Shown: one piece after another, positions 26,206 through 34,925 of the stretch
Layout of the letters: each line of letters opens with the position of its first letter
How positions within the stretch are numbered: position 1 is the first letter of the stretch
Assembly (NCBI GenBank): GCA_965220955.1
Contig: CBDCRK010000008.1
Coordinates: forward strand, 174,792-238,791
Source: CBDCRK01 sp965220955
GTDB lineage: Bacteria > Desulfobacterota > Binatia > Bin18 > CBDCRK01
Length of the DNA: 64,000 nt
Direction of reading: 5' to 3'
Position numbers and translations under genes: made by a program
The notes under the pieces: model-generated
Databases searched by the model: none
What the model was told of the DNA's origin: nothing
Seen by the model: the letters and a program-made list of their open reading frames with translations, nothing else

Positions 26206-27173
26206 ATGCCGTATCCCTCCCTAATAGTTTCTCGCCGTTTAAGATCTTTTAGTTTTGCCCAGCCTACTCGTTTTTCCAGCGTCTCCTCGTGGGAACCAAC
26301 ACTGTACACCCATTTTTCTAAGTAGGGCTTTAAATCCCCCCGCATCATGCCACCAAAACATTCCACCACATGGGCCACGTCAGAGGCATAATACCCCTGC
26401 ACCGTGCCCGGATAAGCACCGTAAGGCGCATGGACCACCGCGTCCGCCACAAAATGCGGAATCGAAGTGCGACTAGGATCACGGCGGAACTCATCGGTCT
26501 CAACAATCTCCTCGGCAGAGATAATGACCTTTTTCGAGGCCAGGGCGCAGTCGGTGTGAGCAATACCGGTGCCATACACCCTGGCATTGCCGTACACGTC
26601 GGCCTGATGGACATGAATAATAGCCACATCCGGGTTCAGAGCGGGCAGAAGAACTACAGGCTGGCCGGTAAACGGATCTTTGACAATCTTGGCGCCAGAG
26701 TACTCGAATCCGCTTGTGCCGCCGAACGAGCGCACACCAATAAACGGCAGACCCTGGGCTCCGGCCTGTAAGCGGTAGGTCATCACTACATTTGAATACT
26801 CGTAGGTTTTGACTCGCCCCTCGGCCACCGCTCGTGAGAGCCAGGGGCCAAAGCCAACAAAGCCAATATCCACCTTACTGGCGCAGCCGCTATCGACCAG
26901 CAGAGCTACCGCCACATAAGTGAACTTGCCGCAGATCCACAGGTCTTTTTTCTGTTGACGGATTACCTCACGGATTAAGGAGCTTGGTCCGCGCTGGAAG
27001 TAATTACAGTCATAGGCGAAATAGTCCCCATCAGAGACAAAACGGCTGATTGCCTCTTTTTCGCTCATGAGCTTGTTTATCAACGTGCGGGGCTTATGGT
27101 CCCGCACCCAGGCGCGAAAGCCGTCGGGATCAGGCCGAAAATAGTCTTCTTTTCCTTCTGACAGGACCTCCAT
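26202..27173 (-). CDS. CoA-transferase subunit A (IpdA/GctA-like)
   Basis: A 323-residue alpha subunit. It starts ATG 27173 after TAGGAGG and ends ATGA-overlapping the B subunit. LMSEKEAISRFVSDGDYFAYD is the oxyanion side of the fold; ALNPDVAIIHVHQADVYGNARVYG and ASKKVIISAEEIVETDEFRRDPSRTSIPHFVADAVVHAPYGAYPG are conserved in the glutaconate/IpdA branch. The two subunits form one enzyme acting on a dicarboxylic or ring-derived acid; the substrate is not known. Confidence 0.87.
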   Translation of the reverse strand: MEVLSEGKEDYFRPDPDGFRAWVRDHKPRTLINKLMSEKEAISRFVSDGDYFAYDCNYFQRGPSSLIREVIRQQKKDLWICGKFTYVAVALLVDSGCASKVDIGFVGFGPWLSRAVAEGRVKTYEYSNVVMTYRLQAGAQGLPFIGVRSFGGTSGFEYSGAKIVKDPFTGQPVVLLPALNPDVAIIHVHQADVYGNARVYGTGIAHTDCALASKKVIISAEEIVETDEFRRDPSRTSIPHFVADAVVHAPYGAYPGTVQGYYASDVAHVVECFGGMMRGDLKPYLEKWVYSVGSHEETLEKRVGWAKLKDLKRRETIREGYGI

Positions 27174-27327
27174 ACTTACCTCCTAGCACTCCTGGGTAGA
27201 TACCATAGGCAAGTGGGTAACACCAGAGGCTATTCCATTCAGGACTTGCAAAGGCGTCTCCTTTCCTCTAGCCTGGGCCTTTCAATCTGACATATAGTAA
27301 TAGTAAACCTAGAAGAGAGGATTGGGA

Positions 27328-28074
27328 ATGCAGGTCTTCCGGTCTTTGTTTTTCCTGTTAATGGCCTCTACTGTGCTAGCAAACGAAGAAATCAGGACCA
27401 ACAATCACCACAATGGTCAGGGGCTGACCTTTGGTCAGCCTTTGACCTTAGAAACATTTGAGCAAGACCCGCTTCTGGCTTTTCCCTCCAATTGGAAGGT
27501 ACGTGGGGATGCCAGGGAAGCTGCCGAGATCTACAAGGTTGCCGAAGAAGATGGCAACCACTTCCTTCATGCCCGAGCGATTAATCAGGATGTGCAGGTG
27601 GGTCTTGCCCGACCCTTTGAGCTGAGCCACTATCCATTCCTGAGCTGGCGGTGGCGGGTCGAGCAGCTCCCCCCTGGTGCCGACGAAAGCGTGAAGCGTG
27701 CCAATGACTCGGCCGCCGGAGTCTATGTGCTCTTTGGTAGCCGGGTCATGCCCCGGGTCCTTAAGTATGTATGGAGCAGCTCTCTACCCAAGGGTACCCG
27801 TCTGACCAGCCCACATTACTGGCGAGCCAAGATCATTGTTCTACAGAGCGGCCCGCCAGCGGGAGCATGGCATAAGGAGATGGTCAACGTCTACAAGGAC
27901 TATAAGGAGCTTTTTGGCAGTGAGCCCGGCAGGGTTGAGGGCATTGCTGTTCTGACCGATTCGAACGACACACAGACGCAGGCCGAGGCGGCTTACGACG
28001 ACTTTATGTTGTTCTCTTCTATGCCTACCAACGGCAAGATACCGTCCTCTGCTAACCCTGCCGGAGATCTCTAA
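27328..28074 (+). CDS. DUF3047 secreted protein
   Basis: About 248 residues with an N-terminal signal peptide (QVFRSLFFLLMASTVLA). The mature domain matches DUF3047: FPSNWKVRG, YPFLSWRWRVEQLPPGADE, NDSAAGVYVLFG, YVWSSSLPKGT and GIAVLTDSNDTQTQAEAAYDDF. The fold is beta-sandwich and function is unknown. ATG 27328 follows AGAGAGGA. It stands before phhB but is separated by a dispersed repeat that may terminate transcription. Confidence 0.85.
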   Translation: MQVFRSLFFLLMASTVLANEEIRTNNHHNGQGLTFGQPLTLETFEQDPLLAFPSNWKVRGDAREAAEIYKVAEEDGNHFLHARAINQDVQVGLARPFELSHYPFLSWRWRVEQLPPGADESVKRANDSAAGVYVLFGSRVMPRVLKYVWSSSLPKGTRLTSPHYWRAKIIVLQSGPPAGAWHKEMVNVYKDYKELFGSEPGRVEGIAVLTDSNDTQTQAEAAYDDFMLFSSMPTNGKIPSSANPAGDL

Positions 28075-28110
28075 TATATGTAAGCACTCAGAAGCTGTCT
28101 GAAAAGCCTT

Positions 28111-28160
28111 GTTCCCCCCTTGAAAAAGGGGCGGCCCGCGTAGGGAGTTAGGGGGAATTG
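28111..28160. repeat. Palindromic dispersed repeat between DUF3047 and phhB
   Basis: Outer arms TTCCCCC (28112-28118) and GGGGGAA (28151-28157); an inner hairpin CCCCTT-GAAA-AAGGGG (28115-28130). A GGGGCGGCCCGCG block (28128-28140) is embedded in it. It resembles the common class of C-rich/G-rich intergenic palindromes and may stop transcription. Confidence 0.65.
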
Positions 28161-28199
28161 ACAGCCAACCGCTTACGAACAAACCAGAGGGATTGATCT

Positions 28200-28484
28200 A
28201 TGGCACTATCGCAGACAGAAATTCAGGGCAAACTTCGCACCATCCCGGGGTGGGATCTCAAAGATAAAGTGATCCACAAACGGTTTACCTTTGGCAATTT
28301 TAAGGAGGCCATGGCCTTTGTTAATCAGGTGGCCGAGTTGGCTGAATCTGCCGACCACCACCCCGACATTCTTGTCAACTATAAACGGGTGACACTAACC
28401 CTCTCTACTCATAGCGCCGGCGGGCTTACCCAAAAAGATTTTGACCTAGCCAGCCATATCGAGAAAATCCCACGCTCCAACTAG
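28200..28484 (+). CDS. phhB: Pterin-4a-carbinolamine dehydratase
   Basis: A 94-residue enzyme that regenerates quinonoid dihydropterin after pterin-dependent hydroxylation. The active-site motif is AESADHHPDILVNYKRVTLTLSTHSAGGLT, with the two adjacent histidines. Length is typical. No aromatic amino-acid hydroxylase is in the window. Confidence 0.93.
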   Translation: MALSQTEIQGKLRTIPGWDLKDKVIHKRFTFGNFKEAMAFVNQVAELAESADHHPDILVNYKRVTLTLSTHSAGGLTQKDFDLASHIEKIPRSN

Positions 28485-28491
28485 CTAAGCT

Positions 28492-29766
28492 ATGAGGCTA
28501 GCCCTCCACTGGCAGATTTTTCTCGCCTTGATCCTTGGGGTCGTGGCGGGGACCTTGTTTGGCGAGAGGGTGCTTGTCATCGAGTTTCTTGGTGATGTCT
28601 TTCTCCTGCTCCTGCGCATGGTGATTGTTCCACTGATTGTAACCTCAATCATCACTGGCGTGAGCGGTGCGGGAAGCGCGGGTAATCTGGGGAAAATGGG
28701 GCTGAAGACCTTTGTTTACTATATAGTCACAAGCCTCTTGGCCATTCTTACCGGTCTCCTGCTGGTCAATGTGATCCGCCCCGGAGCAGGCGCTGTGCTT
28801 ATGCTCCATGAGACTCCCCAGGGGCTGACAGAAAATGTCCAGACCTTTTCCGATATTTTCCTTCGTTTGATTCCCAGCAATCCTGTGGCCTCGATGGCGC
28901 AGGGCGAAATCCTGCCCGTGATCTTTTTTTGTCTTCTCTTTGGCGTTTTTCTTACTCGCCTCAGAGAGCCCGGACGGGGGACGATTACCTTGGTGTTCCA
29001 GTCCCTTTTTGAGGTGATGATGTTATTGACCCAGTTCATCATTCGCCTTGCTCCGCTCGGGGTTTTTGCGCTCATGGCCAAGGTTGTAGGCACAACCGGC
29101 TTTTCCACCTTTCGTTCGCTTGGCCTCTATATGTTGTGTGTGGTCATTGGTCTGGTGATCCATGCTGGCCTCACTCTTCCCCTAATCCTGCGTACAGTCG
29201 GCGGCCTCTCGCCAACGCGTCATGCCCGGGCCATGGCCGCGGCGCTCATGACCGCCTTTTCTACCAGCTCTTCTTCGGCCACCCTTCCTGTGACTATTGA
29301 GTGTGCTGAAAAAAACGCCGGGGTGTCGAATCGGGTGGCCAGCTTTGTTCTGCCCTTAGGGGCAACTGTCAATATGAACGGGACCGCGCTCTACGAGTGC
29401 GTGGCCGCACTTTTTATCTCACAGGTATACGGCATCACCCTCTCTTTCGGGCAGCAGGCAATAGTTGTCCTCACTGCTCTGCTGGTCTCTATTGGTGCTG
29501 CTGGTATTCCTATGGCCGGGCTGGTGATGATGGGCGTGATTCTCAATGCTGTGGGGCTACCGCTTGAGGGCGTAGGATTAATCCTGGCAGTTGACCGGGT
29601 ACTCGACATGATGCGCACCACAGTGAACGTATGGGGTGATGCTGTGGGTGCTGTGGTCATTGCTAGCACTGAGGGAGAAAGAAAGGTCGTTCTCATGGAT
29701 GGGGCGGCCCGCGATCGGGCGGCCCGCGATCGGGCGGCCTCCGATGGGGTAGTTCTCCGCTCCTGA
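28492..29766 (+). CDS. Dicarboxylate/amino acid:cation symporter (DAACS)
   Basis: A 424-residue glutamate-transporter-fold protein with eight helices and two re-entrant hairpins. Hairpin 1 contains AFSTSSSSATLPVTIE, TM7 carries the NMNGTALY substrate/Na site, and hairpin 2 is VSIGAAGIPMAGLVMM. The TM8 motif is VDRVLDMMRTTVNVWGD. It imports C4-dicarboxylates or acidic amino acids with Na or H. The tail after residue 400 is a decorated triple AARDR-type repeat. ATG 28492 lacks an SD and follows phhB by 7 nt. Confidence 0.93.
   Translation: MRLALHWQIFLALILGVVAGTLFGERVLVIEFLGDVFLLLLRMVIVPLIVTSIITGVSGAGSAGNLGKMGLKTFVYYIVTSLLAILTGLLLVNVIRPGAGAVLMLHETPQGLTENVQTFSDIFLRLIPSNPVASMAQGEILPVIFFCLLFGVFLTRLREPGRGTITLVFQSLFEVMMLLTQFIIRLAPLGVFALMAKVVGTTGFSTFRSLGLYMLCVVIGLVIHAGLTLPLILRTVGGLSPTRHARAMAAALMTAFSTSSSSATLPVTIECAEKNAGVSNRVASFVLPLGATVNMNGTALYECVAALFISQVYGITLSFGQQAIVVLTALLVSIGAAGIPMAGLVMMGVILNAVGLPLEGVGLILAVDRVLDMMRTTVNVWGDAVGAVVIASTEGERKVVLMDGAARDRAARDRAASDGVVLRS
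29704..29748 (+). repeat. Triple 15-nt repeat in the DAACS C-terminus
   Basis: GCGGCCCGCGATCGG at 29704-29718 and 29719-29733, and a diverged third copy at 29734-29748. It encodes AARDR-AARDR-AASDG at the extreme C-terminus after the last membrane segment. Confidence 0.95.
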
Positions 29767-29817
29767 TTGTTCCCCTCCTACCAATCTGCTAGAACTCATT
29801 TCAGGCCCGTTTCCCTT

Positions 29818-30942
29818 ATGACACCACAAGAAAAACTCCGTCATATCCGTGATGAGCTACAGCAGATCTTCCTTGAGCGTACAGAGTTAATTGACGGCGC
29901 GCTAGCCGCGCTCCTTGCCTCGCAACATGTGCTCATCATTGGCCCGCCAGGAACGGCTAAATCTATGTTGGCCGATGAGTTGTGCCGTCGTATTACTGGC
30001 GGGAACTATTATCACTGGTTGCTGACCAAGTTTACGACCCCAGAGGAGATCTTTGGGGCGGTAAGCCTGAAGGCTCTGGAACAAGACGACTACCGTCGGG
30101 TCACCGCTCACAAGCTCCCTGAGGCGCACATTGCCTTCCTCGACGAAATCTTTAAGGCTAGTTCCTCTATTCTCAATGCCATCCTCACCATTATTAATGA
30201 GCGACTTTTTCATAATGGCAAAGAAATTAATTCGGTACCTCTCCTCACCCTTTTTGGGGCCAGCAACGAGTTGCCCGAAGATGACGAGCTCATGGCCCTC
30301 TATGACCGCTTTCTCCTGCGTTTTTTGGTAGGCTATATTAGTGAAGACTTTCGCTTTTTAAAAATGCTGCAGTCTCGCCCGCCTACCCAACAGACCACCC
30401 TGACCTTAGCCGAACTCCGTCAGATGCAGGACGAAATGCAGGCTCTCCCTGTGCCCGGCTACATCTACCGCACCATCACCGACCTCCGCCGGGAGCTGCA
30501 GAAGAAAAACCTCACTGCCTCAGATCGCCGCTATCGTCAGAGCCTGGAGCTTTTGCAAGCGCTGGCGTATTTACAGGGCCGGACAGAGGTGGCCGAGTCC
30601 GACCTCTTGTTTCTTGAACATATACTTTGGAAAGATCCCGGCGAGCGGGACGAGGTGCGCAACACCATTCATCAACTCATCCATGGCTACGAAGATGAGG
30701 TCCAGGAGCTACTCTATCAGACGCGGGAACTCGACGAGTATGCCTCCCGTCCCTGGGAGAGTAACGAGCTTCGCGCCCATGCAGTCATCGAGGCCCATAC
30801 CAAGATTCGCAACATTCTCACCAAGGTTGAGGAGATCTTAGAGAAGGCCCGGGCTGTGGGCCGCCCCCTGGATAAGGTCGAGGTAGCCAGGCAAGAGATC
30901 CAGCAGATCCAACAGCAGATGCTGGCAAAGTATGAGGTTTAA
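29818..30942 (+). CDS. RavA-type MoxR-family AAA+ ATPase
   Basis: About 374 residues from MTPQEKLRHIRDELQ; the TTG at 29767 is an unlikely longer start. Walker A is GPPGTAKS, Walker B AFLDEIFKASSS, and sensor 1 lies in LTLFGASNELPEDDELMALYDRF. The long C-terminal helical part (YEDEVQELLYQTREL, IRNILTKVEEILEKA) is like that of RavA rather than small MoxR proteins. The gene is followed by a ViaA-like VWA protein, which fixes the pair assignment. E. coli RavA-ViaA acts on respiratory Fe-S complexes and lipids. Confidence 0.87.
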   Translation: MTPQEKLRHIRDELQQIFLERTELIDGALAALLASQHVLIIGPPGTAKSMLADELCRRITGGNYYHWLLTKFTTPEEIFGAVSLKALEQDDYRRVTAHKLPEAHIAFLDEIFKASSSILNAILTIINERLFHNGKEINSVPLLTLFGASNELPEDDELMALYDRFLLRFLVGYISEDFRFLKMLQSRPPTQQTTLTLAELRQMQDEMQALPVPGYIYRTITDLRRELQKKNLTASDRRYRQSLELLQALAYLQGRTEVAESDLLFLEHILWKDPGERDEVRNTIHQLIHGYEDEVQELLYQTRELDEYASRPWESNELRAHAVIEAHTKIRNILTKVEEILEKARAVGRPLDKVEVARQEIQQIQQQMLAKYEV

Positions 30943-31015
30943 CCGTTGGCCTTTTTGCTAGGAACCAGATAGAGAGAGTAGCAACAAAAATAAGCTACCA
31001 AACTTAGGTAACCCT

Positions 31016-32653
31016 ATGGCCAAGCGTCCTATATCTAAGCGAAGTGTCAAACCGCGGTCTGCTCCCGCAGCAACAAAAAAGACAGCAAAGACGGCTCGCA
31101 ACCCGTCCCCGCCTCTGCCCAGACCGATCCCGCAAAATGCTTGCTGGATTGAAAGCGACTCATACGACCGGGCAGCGTACAAGCGGCTCAGGGAAGACTC
31201 CCCGTCTCTACAGGCTCTGGAGGAAAGCGGAGGCACCCTGGTGCCGCAGTTTGCTTCTTTACTGCAGGACATCTTCTGCTTGCTATTCAAGTACAACATT
31301 ATCTTCCTTAAGGAGGAGGATGTTCTGCCCAGCGCAGGGTTTAATCACATTCTCCTCCAGGCCTTACAACAGGGAGACCTCTACCAGCTCCTGCGCGATA
31401 TGACCCTCTTGGACGAGGGCAAAGCCGGGCTGGCAACGGTCCTTCTTGGCGAAGCAGCCCTGACCCTACTTAAATCAGAAAAAGCCCTTACCCGCCGTGA
31501 TCTCCTCGACCTTTGGGACATAAACCAGCAGGAAGAGACCGTCGAAGAGAAGATTAATGAGGCCCAGGAAGCCGAGGACCTGTCCTCGCGAGAAGAGCTG
31601 TCAGAAGAGGGTAAAAAACAACTTCAGCAAGCGGCTGACAAAATAGCCAGCGAAGCCCGTGGGGCAGAAGCCCAGCTTCGCCAAAAAGCAAAACGGCTCA
31701 ATGAGGACCTGTCACGTGTTCAGAAAGAGGCGGAGAGTCGTTTTCGTAAAGAAGCCATCAAGGTTACCCAGAATCTGGAAGAAGCCGCGCAAGAAGCCGA
31801 GAGCTGGGGTCAGGCCCTGGGCAGCGGCTACCGCTTTTCCCCGGGCCGTCAGCTAGAATTAGGGAAACATCTGGCTGGCAACGAAAAACTTAAGAAACTT
31901 GCCCGTATGGTGGGGCGCATGAAGCAGCACGCCCTGGCCCTACGACGCAAAATCTTTGAACGGACAAGTGAGGAGATCTTTGAGATCAGCCTGGGAGACG
32001 AGATCAGCCGCCTCCTTCCTCACGAGCTCCTTATCCTACACCATCCGGTTTTGCGCCGGGACTTTGCCCGCCGCTTTGTTGAAGGCGAACTCCTGCTCTA
32101 CTCGCTTCGCGGCATCCAGGAAAAAGGCAAGGGACCTATAGTGGTATGCCTCGATGGCAGCTCCTCGATGATGGGAGACAAAGAGGTGTGGTCCAAGGCG
32201 GTAACCTTGACACTCCTGGAGATTGCTCGTCGCCAACGGCGGCTTTTTCGTTCTATTTGTTTTTCTTCTACCGACACCCCCCTGCAGGTTCTGGACCTGA
32301 ATCCCAGAGAGCGCTACCAGGTGGAGGTTGATAAGGTGATGGAGCTGGCCGAATATTTCCCTGGTGGAGGAACGGACTTTGAGAAGCCCTTGGGGGCGGC
32401 TCTGGAGTGTTTGCAAAAGTCTCGTTACCGGCGCGGGGATATAGTCTTTATTACCGACGGCGAGTGCCAGGTGGGGTCAGAGTGGGCAGAGAACTTCCGT
32501 GCAGCTAAGGAGGAAATGGGTTTTTCCTTGTTTTCCATTTTGATTGATGTTGGTCCCAGCTCCTTGGGGACACTCAAAGAGTTCAGCGACAGGATCACCA
32601 GCGTTTCCCAGCTTACCAACGAAGGGGTTAAGGATCTCTTTGTTAAGCTGTAA
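31016..32653 (+). CDS. ViaA-type VWA-domain protein
   Basis: A 545-residue protein with a basic, Pro-rich N-terminus, a helical middle with a long coiled coil (about 180-270, many Glu/Ala/Lys heptads) and a C-terminal VWA domain. MIDAS residues are DGSSS in VVCLDGSSSMMG, Thr in PGGGTDFEKPL and Asp in VFITDGE. It is the likely partner of the RavA-like ATPase 73 bases upstream. Length and domain order match ViaA, though the N-terminal extension is unusual. Confidence 0.85.
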   Translation: MAKRPISKRSVKPRSAPAATKKTAKTARNPSPPLPRPIPQNACWIESDSYDRAAYKRLREDSPSLQALEESGGTLVPQFASLLQDIFCLLFKYNIIFLKEEDVLPSAGFNHILLQALQQGDLYQLLRDMTLLDEGKAGLATVLLGEAALTLLKSEKALTRRDLLDLWDINQQEETVEEKINEAQEAEDLSSREELSEEGKKQLQQAADKIASEARGAEAQLRQKAKRLNEDLSRVQKEAESRFRKEAIKVTQNLEEAAQEAESWGQALGSGYRFSPGRQLELGKHLAGNEKLKKLARMVGRMKQHALALRRKIFERTSEEIFEISLGDEISRLLPHELLILHHPVLRRDFARRFVEGELLLYSLRGIQEKGKGPIVVCLDGSSSMMGDKEVWSKAVTLTLLEIARRQRRLFRSICFSSTDTPLQVLDLNPRERYQVEVDKVMELAEYFPGGGTDFEKPLGAALECLQKSRYRRGDIVFITDGECQVGSEWAENFRAAKEEMGFSLFSILIDVGPSSLGTLKEFSDRITSVSQLTNEGVKDLFVKL

Positions 32654-32665
32654 AGGAGGGTAGCC

Positions 32666-33505
32666 ATGACCGAGAATATTTCGATTTGTCTTTCGTTCGA
32701 CTTTGACGCCATGTCAGCCTGGATTGGCTCGTTTGGGGCCACCTCACCAAGTGTTCTCTCACGGGGAGAATTCGGCAAGGTGGGAACAGTACGGCTGCTG
32801 GAATTGCTTGAGCGTTATGATATTCCCGCAACCTGGTTTATTCCCGGCCATACGGTTGACACGTTTCCCGAGCTGGTTGAAAAGATTGCTGCTGCCGGCC
32901 ATGAGATCGGCCACCACGGCTACTGCCACGAAAATCCGGCTAAGCTGGCCCTGGAAGAGGAGCGTACGGTGTTGGAGAAAGGGATTGAGTCTATCCGCCG
33001 GGTGATCGGTAAAGCCCCCCAAGGATACCGCTCTCCAGCCTGGGACACGAGTTCCTTTACGCTGAATCTGCTCCTTGAATACGGTTTTTTCTATGACTCC
33101 AGCATGATGGCCAATGATTTCACGCCCTACTACTGCCGTATTGATGATAAGGTTACTAAGGACGGGCCGTACGGCTTTGGCAAAGAGGTAGAGTTGGTTG
33201 AGCTACCGGTCACCTGGGGGCTGGATGACTTCCCTGCCTTTGAGTTTGTGATCGGGAGCAATCCCGGCCTCTCTTCCCCTTCGCAAGTGTATGAGATCTG
33301 GTCTGGAGATTTTGACTACCTTTACCAACGCCTTGGTGAGGGAGTCTTTACTCTTACCATGCATCCGCAGGTCATTGGTCGGGGCCATCGTCTTCTCATG
33401 CTGGAGCGGTTTATCGAATATATGAGAGGTCATTCGGGTACTAGCTTTCACACCATGGGAGAGGTGGCGGCAGAGTGGAAGCAAGGCCATGCCTTTGGTA
33501 AGTGA
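32666..33505 (+). CDS. Polysaccharide deacetylase family protein (HpPgdA-like)
   Basis: A 279-residue NodB-homology enzyme. ICLSFDFDAM holds the catalytic Asp pair, GHEIGHHGYCHENP the metal-binding His pair, and GYRSPAW the groove Arg. The pattern, including the SRGEFG opening and the NDFTPYYCRIDD segment, resembles Helicobacter peptidoglycan deacetylase. It probably acts on an N-acyl sugar or cyclic imide. SD AAAGGAGG precedes the ATG, 12 bases after the ViaA-like gene. Confidence 0.88.
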   Translation: MTENISICLSFDFDAMSAWIGSFGATSPSVLSRGEFGKVGTVRLLELLERYDIPATWFIPGHTVDTFPELVEKIAAAGHEIGHHGYCHENPAKLALEEERTVLEKGIESIRRVIGKAPQGYRSPAWDTSSFTLNLLLEYGFFYDSSMMANDFTPYYCRIDDKVTKDGPYGFGKEVELVELPVTWGLDDFPAFEFVIGSNPGLSSPSQVYEIWSGDFDYLYQRLGEGVFTLTMHPQVIGRGHRLLMLERFIEYMRGHSGTSFHTMGEVAAEWKQGHAFGK

Positions 33506-33625
33506 GCCTTTAGCCTACTATTCCTCCTCTCCCTGGCGGGCTTGACAAGAGGAGGTATCATGATTCGTAGGATGGCCAAGTAGGACTTCACTCCCTCTCT
33601 GACTCTCCCTTCGAGAAAATAAGTT

Positions 33626-33648
33626 CCTTCTCCCTTGCCGGGAGAAGG
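33626..33648. terminator. Hairpin between deacetylase and CoA-transferase
   Basis: CCTTCTCCC (33626-33634), loop TTGCC, GGGAGAAGG (33640-33648): a perfect 9-bp stem followed by TTAGGATGGGGG. It resembles the widespread CCCTCTCCC...GGGAGAGGG dispersed repeats and may stop transcription from the deacetylase. Confidence 0.5.
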
Positions 33649-33696
33649 TTAGGATGGGGGGGACAGTAGCCACGCCCCTCTTGTATGAGAGCCGAC

Positions 33697-33723
33697 ATGG
33701 AAGCATTAGCATGGAAGCATTAG
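33697..33723 (+). repeat. 14-nt tandem duplication across a start codon
   Basis: ATGGAAGCATTAGC (33697-33710) is repeated at 33711-33723. The second copy holds the likely ATG of the CoA-transferase; the first ATG is out of frame and closes after eight codons. Confidence 0.9.
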
Positions 33724-34907
33724 AAGGTTTACGAGTTCTTGATCTGACCGATGTAAAAGGGGCACTATGCGGTAAGCTCCTGGGAAGCATGGGGGCAGAC
33801 GTTATTAAGGTAGAGCCACCCGGTGGAGACCCTATGCGCAGCTTTGGTCCCTTTTACCAGGGGGAGCCGCACCAGGACAGAAGCCTCTTTTTCTGGTTTT
33901 ACAACACCAGCAAAAGAGGAATCACCCTGGATCTTGACAAGAGGCTGGGGCCGGAGATTTTCCAACGGCTGGTAGCAAAGGTCGATGTAGTGCTTGAGGC
34001 GTTCCCCCCGGGAATGTTGGCTAGCCTAGGACTGGGGTATGAAAACCTTAAGCAGATCAACCCCCAGCTTGTTCTTGCCTCCATTACCCCTTTTGGGCAG
34101 ACGGGTCCGCACAAGGACTACAAGAGTTCTGACACTGTGGCTGAAGCGTTAGGGGGTATGGCCTATATCAATGGGTTTCCTGATGAGCCGCCGCTTAGGG
34201 CGCTAGGGCTGCAGGCCTACCACAGTGCCTGCTTTTTTGCTGCCATCAGCACCATGTCTGCCTTATGGGTGCGGGAGGCTTTGGGTGAGGGACAATGGAT
34301 AGACGTGAGTATACAGGAAGCCGCCGCTGCTTCAGTGGAGCAGGTGAGTGCCTTTTACCATCAGGGCCTGGGTATTGAAGAGCGACGGGGCAGCTTACAC
34401 TGGAGCCGTTTTTTCCGCGTAGCCAAGTGCAAGGATGGATATGTGATGCACTGTGCCCTGGGCGACTGGACATCCATGGTCGAATGGGTGAAAGCTGACG
34501 GCAAAGAACAGGACCTTGGCGGCAAGGAGTGGGAGGATATCTGGCACCGCCGGGCCCAGGCCGAGCACATGTTTGATGTCTTGGATGAGTGGGCCAAAGA
34601 TTACAGCGTGGCAGAATTAATGGAAGGAGCGCAACTTCGCCGTATTCCCTATGCCATGGTCCGCCCACCCGAGGCCCTGGTGGATGACCCCCAGCTGAAT
34701 GACAGAGGCTTTTTTCCTATGGTCGAGCACCCCGAGCTAGGCCAGACCTTTCGCTATCCTGGAGCGCCATTCTTTTTCACCGGTAGCCCTTGGCGGATCT
34801 CCCGCCGCCCACCACTTCTGGGAGAGCATAACGGCGAGGTCTACCGTGGGGAATTAGGGATGAACGAGGAAGAGCTGGCGGTGTTGGCCGCTGATGGAGT
34901 GATATAG
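33711..34907 (+). CDS. CaiB/BaiF-family (class III) CoA-transferase, atypical active site
   Basis: About 398 residues from MEALEGLRVLDLTDVKGALCGKLLGSMGADVIKVEPPGGDP. Other family blocks are RGITLDLD, DVVLEAFPPGMLASLGLGYE, LVLASITPFGQTGP and LGEGQWIDVSIQEAAAA. The nucleophilic Asp, usually in a Q-A-D-Y-type context before the helix, appears as Tyr here (GLQAYHSAC). If so, the usual aspartyl-CoA chemistry is lost. Start 33654 is also in frame but runs across a tandem duplication. Confidence 0.87.
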   Translation: MEALEGLRVLDLTDVKGALCGKLLGSMGADVIKVEPPGGDPMRSFGPFYQGEPHQDRSLFFWFYNTSKRGITLDLDKRLGPEIFQRLVAKVDVVLEAFPPGMLASLGLGYENLKQINPQLVLASITPFGQTGPHKDYKSSDTVAEALGGMAYINGFPDEPPLRALGLQAYHSACFFAAISTMSALWVREALGEGQWIDVSIQEAAAASVEQVSAFYHQGLGIEERRGSLHWSRFFRVAKCKDGYVMHCALGDWTSMVEWVKADGKEQDLGGKEWEDIWHRRAQAEHMFDVLDEWAKDYSVAELMEGAQLRRIPYAMVRPPEALVDDPQLNDRGFFPMVEHPELGQTFRYPGAPFFFTGSPWRISRRPPLLGEHNGEVYRGELGMNEEELAVLAADGVI

Positions 34908-34925
34908 AAAAGAAGGGAGAACTAG

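Noticed and set aside
25354..27173. IpdAB steroid-ring hydrolase as firm assignment
   Set aside because: The B subunit keeps a Glu in a TEDG motif, whereas IpdB lacks the catalytic Glu; only a general class I CoA-transferase call is safe.
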